Origin: Pseudomonas canadensis
GTDB lineage: Bacteria; Pseudomonadota; Gammaproteobacteria; Pseudomonadales; Pseudomonadaceae
Direction: 5' to 3'
Assembly: GCF_000503215.1 (NCBI RefSeq)
Contig: NZ_AYTD01000011.1
Coordinates: 62,001 to 126,000, forward strand
Length of the DNA: 64,000 bases
The notes beneath the pieces are model-generated. The model made no database searches. It saw only the letters and a list, made by a program, of their open reading frames with translations, and was not told where the DNA came from. Every line of letters begins with the position of its first letter. Positions within the stretch are counted from its first letter, which is position 1. The position numbers and the translations under genes were made by a program. Shown here one piece after another: positions 63,446 through 64,000 of this stretch.

Positions 63446-64000
63446 CGTCGGGGTGGCGATCAGACAACAATGCCTGCTCCATGCTGGCAAGCTTGATTTG
63501 GGTTTCCTCATATTCATTGGCAGGCGCGGAGCCCTCGACAATCCCGCACCCTGCGAACAAATGACAGTGGTTTGCAGTGATCAGCGCCGAGCGCAGAGCG
63601 ACCAGGAAATCCCCATTGCCCTGTGAGTCCAACCAACCCACCGGCGCCGCATACCAGCCTCGGTCGAAGCCTTCGTTGCTGCGGATGAAATCCATGGCGG
63701 TCGCACTTGGCAATCCACCCACCGCTGGCGTTGGATGCAGTGCGTGGATACCGTCCAGCAAACGCTTGTCCGGGTTGAGTTGCGCCATGATCGGCGTGCT
63801 CAGGTGCTGCACGTTGGCCAGCTTGAGCAAGTGGGGGGATGACGCGGCCTTGAGGTTGCTGACCTTGCCGTCCAGGGCTTGGGTAATGGTCTGTACCACC
63901 AGTCGGTGTTCATGTTGCTCCTTGGGATCGGCCAATAGCCGTTCACCGATAACGTGATCCTCGTCGGCCGTAATGCCTCGCCGCGCGCTGCCTGCCAGGG
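63426..64000 (-). CDS. Isochorismate synthase, C-terminal part (runs off the right edge)
   Basis: The minus-strand frame is open at the right edge and gives about 190 C-terminal residues. The chorismate-utilising-enzyme motifs are clear: ADPKEQHEHRLVVQ, LHPTPAVGGLPSATAMDFI, GWYAAPVGWLDSQGNGDFLVALRSALI and LFAGCGIVEGSAPANEYEE. These match MenF/EntC/DhbC/PchA-type isochorismate synthases rather than anthranilate or aminodeoxychorismate synthases. Isochorismate feeds salicylate, 2,3-dihydroxybenzoate or menaquinone; in Pseudomonas a siderophore or salicylate is more likely. The upstream genes are out of view. Confidence 0.9.
   Translation of the reverse strand, partial: LAGSARRGITADEDHVIGERLLADPKEQHEHRLVVQTITQALDGKVSNLKAASSPHLLKLANVQHLSTPIMAQLNPDKRLLDGIHALHPTPAVGGLPSATAMDFIRSNEGFDRGWYAAPVGWLDSQGNGDFLVALRSALITANHCHLFAGCGIVEGSAPANEYEETQIKLASMEQALLSDRHPDANRKHH

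Overview
The window reads as chromosome of a fluorescent Pseudomonas (P. fluorescens group). The protein set (NicA-NicX, MexEF-OprN-like pump, LpxO, LigD/Ku, EfeUOB), the high GC with GC-rich third positions and the many Pseudomonas-type REP palindromes in the gaps all point there. I see no rRNA, tRNA, CRISPR array, insertion sequence or prophage. This assignment is by recognition only; no database search was run.

Layout. 0-2.1 kb: a partial MalY/PatB-type aminotransferase, an AzoR-like flavoprotein coupled to a GNAT acetyltransferase, then about 700 bp of dispersed repeat, a REP pair and a probable LysR remnant. 2.1-15.4 kb: a complete aerobic nicotinate catabolic island. One leftward operon carries nicC-nicD-nicE-nicF-nicT and a secreted nucleoside hydrolase. 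Divergent nicX and the MarR-type nicR follow, then nicA-nicB (nicotinate hydroxylase with a trihaem cytochrome) and a TetR-type regulator (nicS-like). Repeated candidate operators lie upstream of nicC/nicX and of nicA. 15.5-18.5 kb: gamma-glutamyltransferase and a pnuC/NadR-like kinase pair for nicotinamide riboside salvage. 18.6-31 kb: chemoreceptor, UppP, DUF1294 protein, a LysR/AzoR divergent pair, hydrolase, two MFS carriers, YbiT-type ABC-F ATPase, a methyltransferase and a small lipocalin-size protein.

31-40 kb: LpxO, the bacterial NHEJ pair LigD and Ku, a small secreted Asn/Pro-rich protein, a PQQ-type aldose dehydrogenase, a TetR/DUF1348 operon with a perfect palindrome upstream, and PssA. 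39.9-43.6 kb: a 1233-residue protein of unknown function that resembles large Pseudomonas toxin-like proteins. 43.6-48 kb: an efeU-efeO-efeB operon plus a short second EfeO-like (M75) gene behind a Fur-box-like site. 48-55 kb: an AraC-type regulator and a MexE-MexF-OprN-like efflux operon. A 26-codon reading frame with a strong ribosome binding site and a 17-bp palindrome lie upstream of mexE. 55.2-62.8 kb: a TonB receptor with a complete dipeptide/nickel/opine-type ABC importer in one operon, substrate unknown. 62.9-64 kb: a CigR-like secreted protein and the C-terminal part of an isochorismate synthase that runs off the window.

How the genes work together. NicAB hydroxylates nicotinate, NicC makes 2,5-dihydroxypyridine, NicX opens the ring, NicD removes formate, NicF deaminates maleamate and NicE isomerises maleate to fumarate. 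NicT imports substrate, and the secreted nucleoside hydrolase could release base from ribosides outside the cytoplasm. Translational coupling by 4-bp ATGA/GTGA overlaps recurs (GNAT/azoR, nicC/nicD, pnuC/kinase, uppP/DUF1294, lysR/mmcQ, mexF/oprN and the ABC importer genes).
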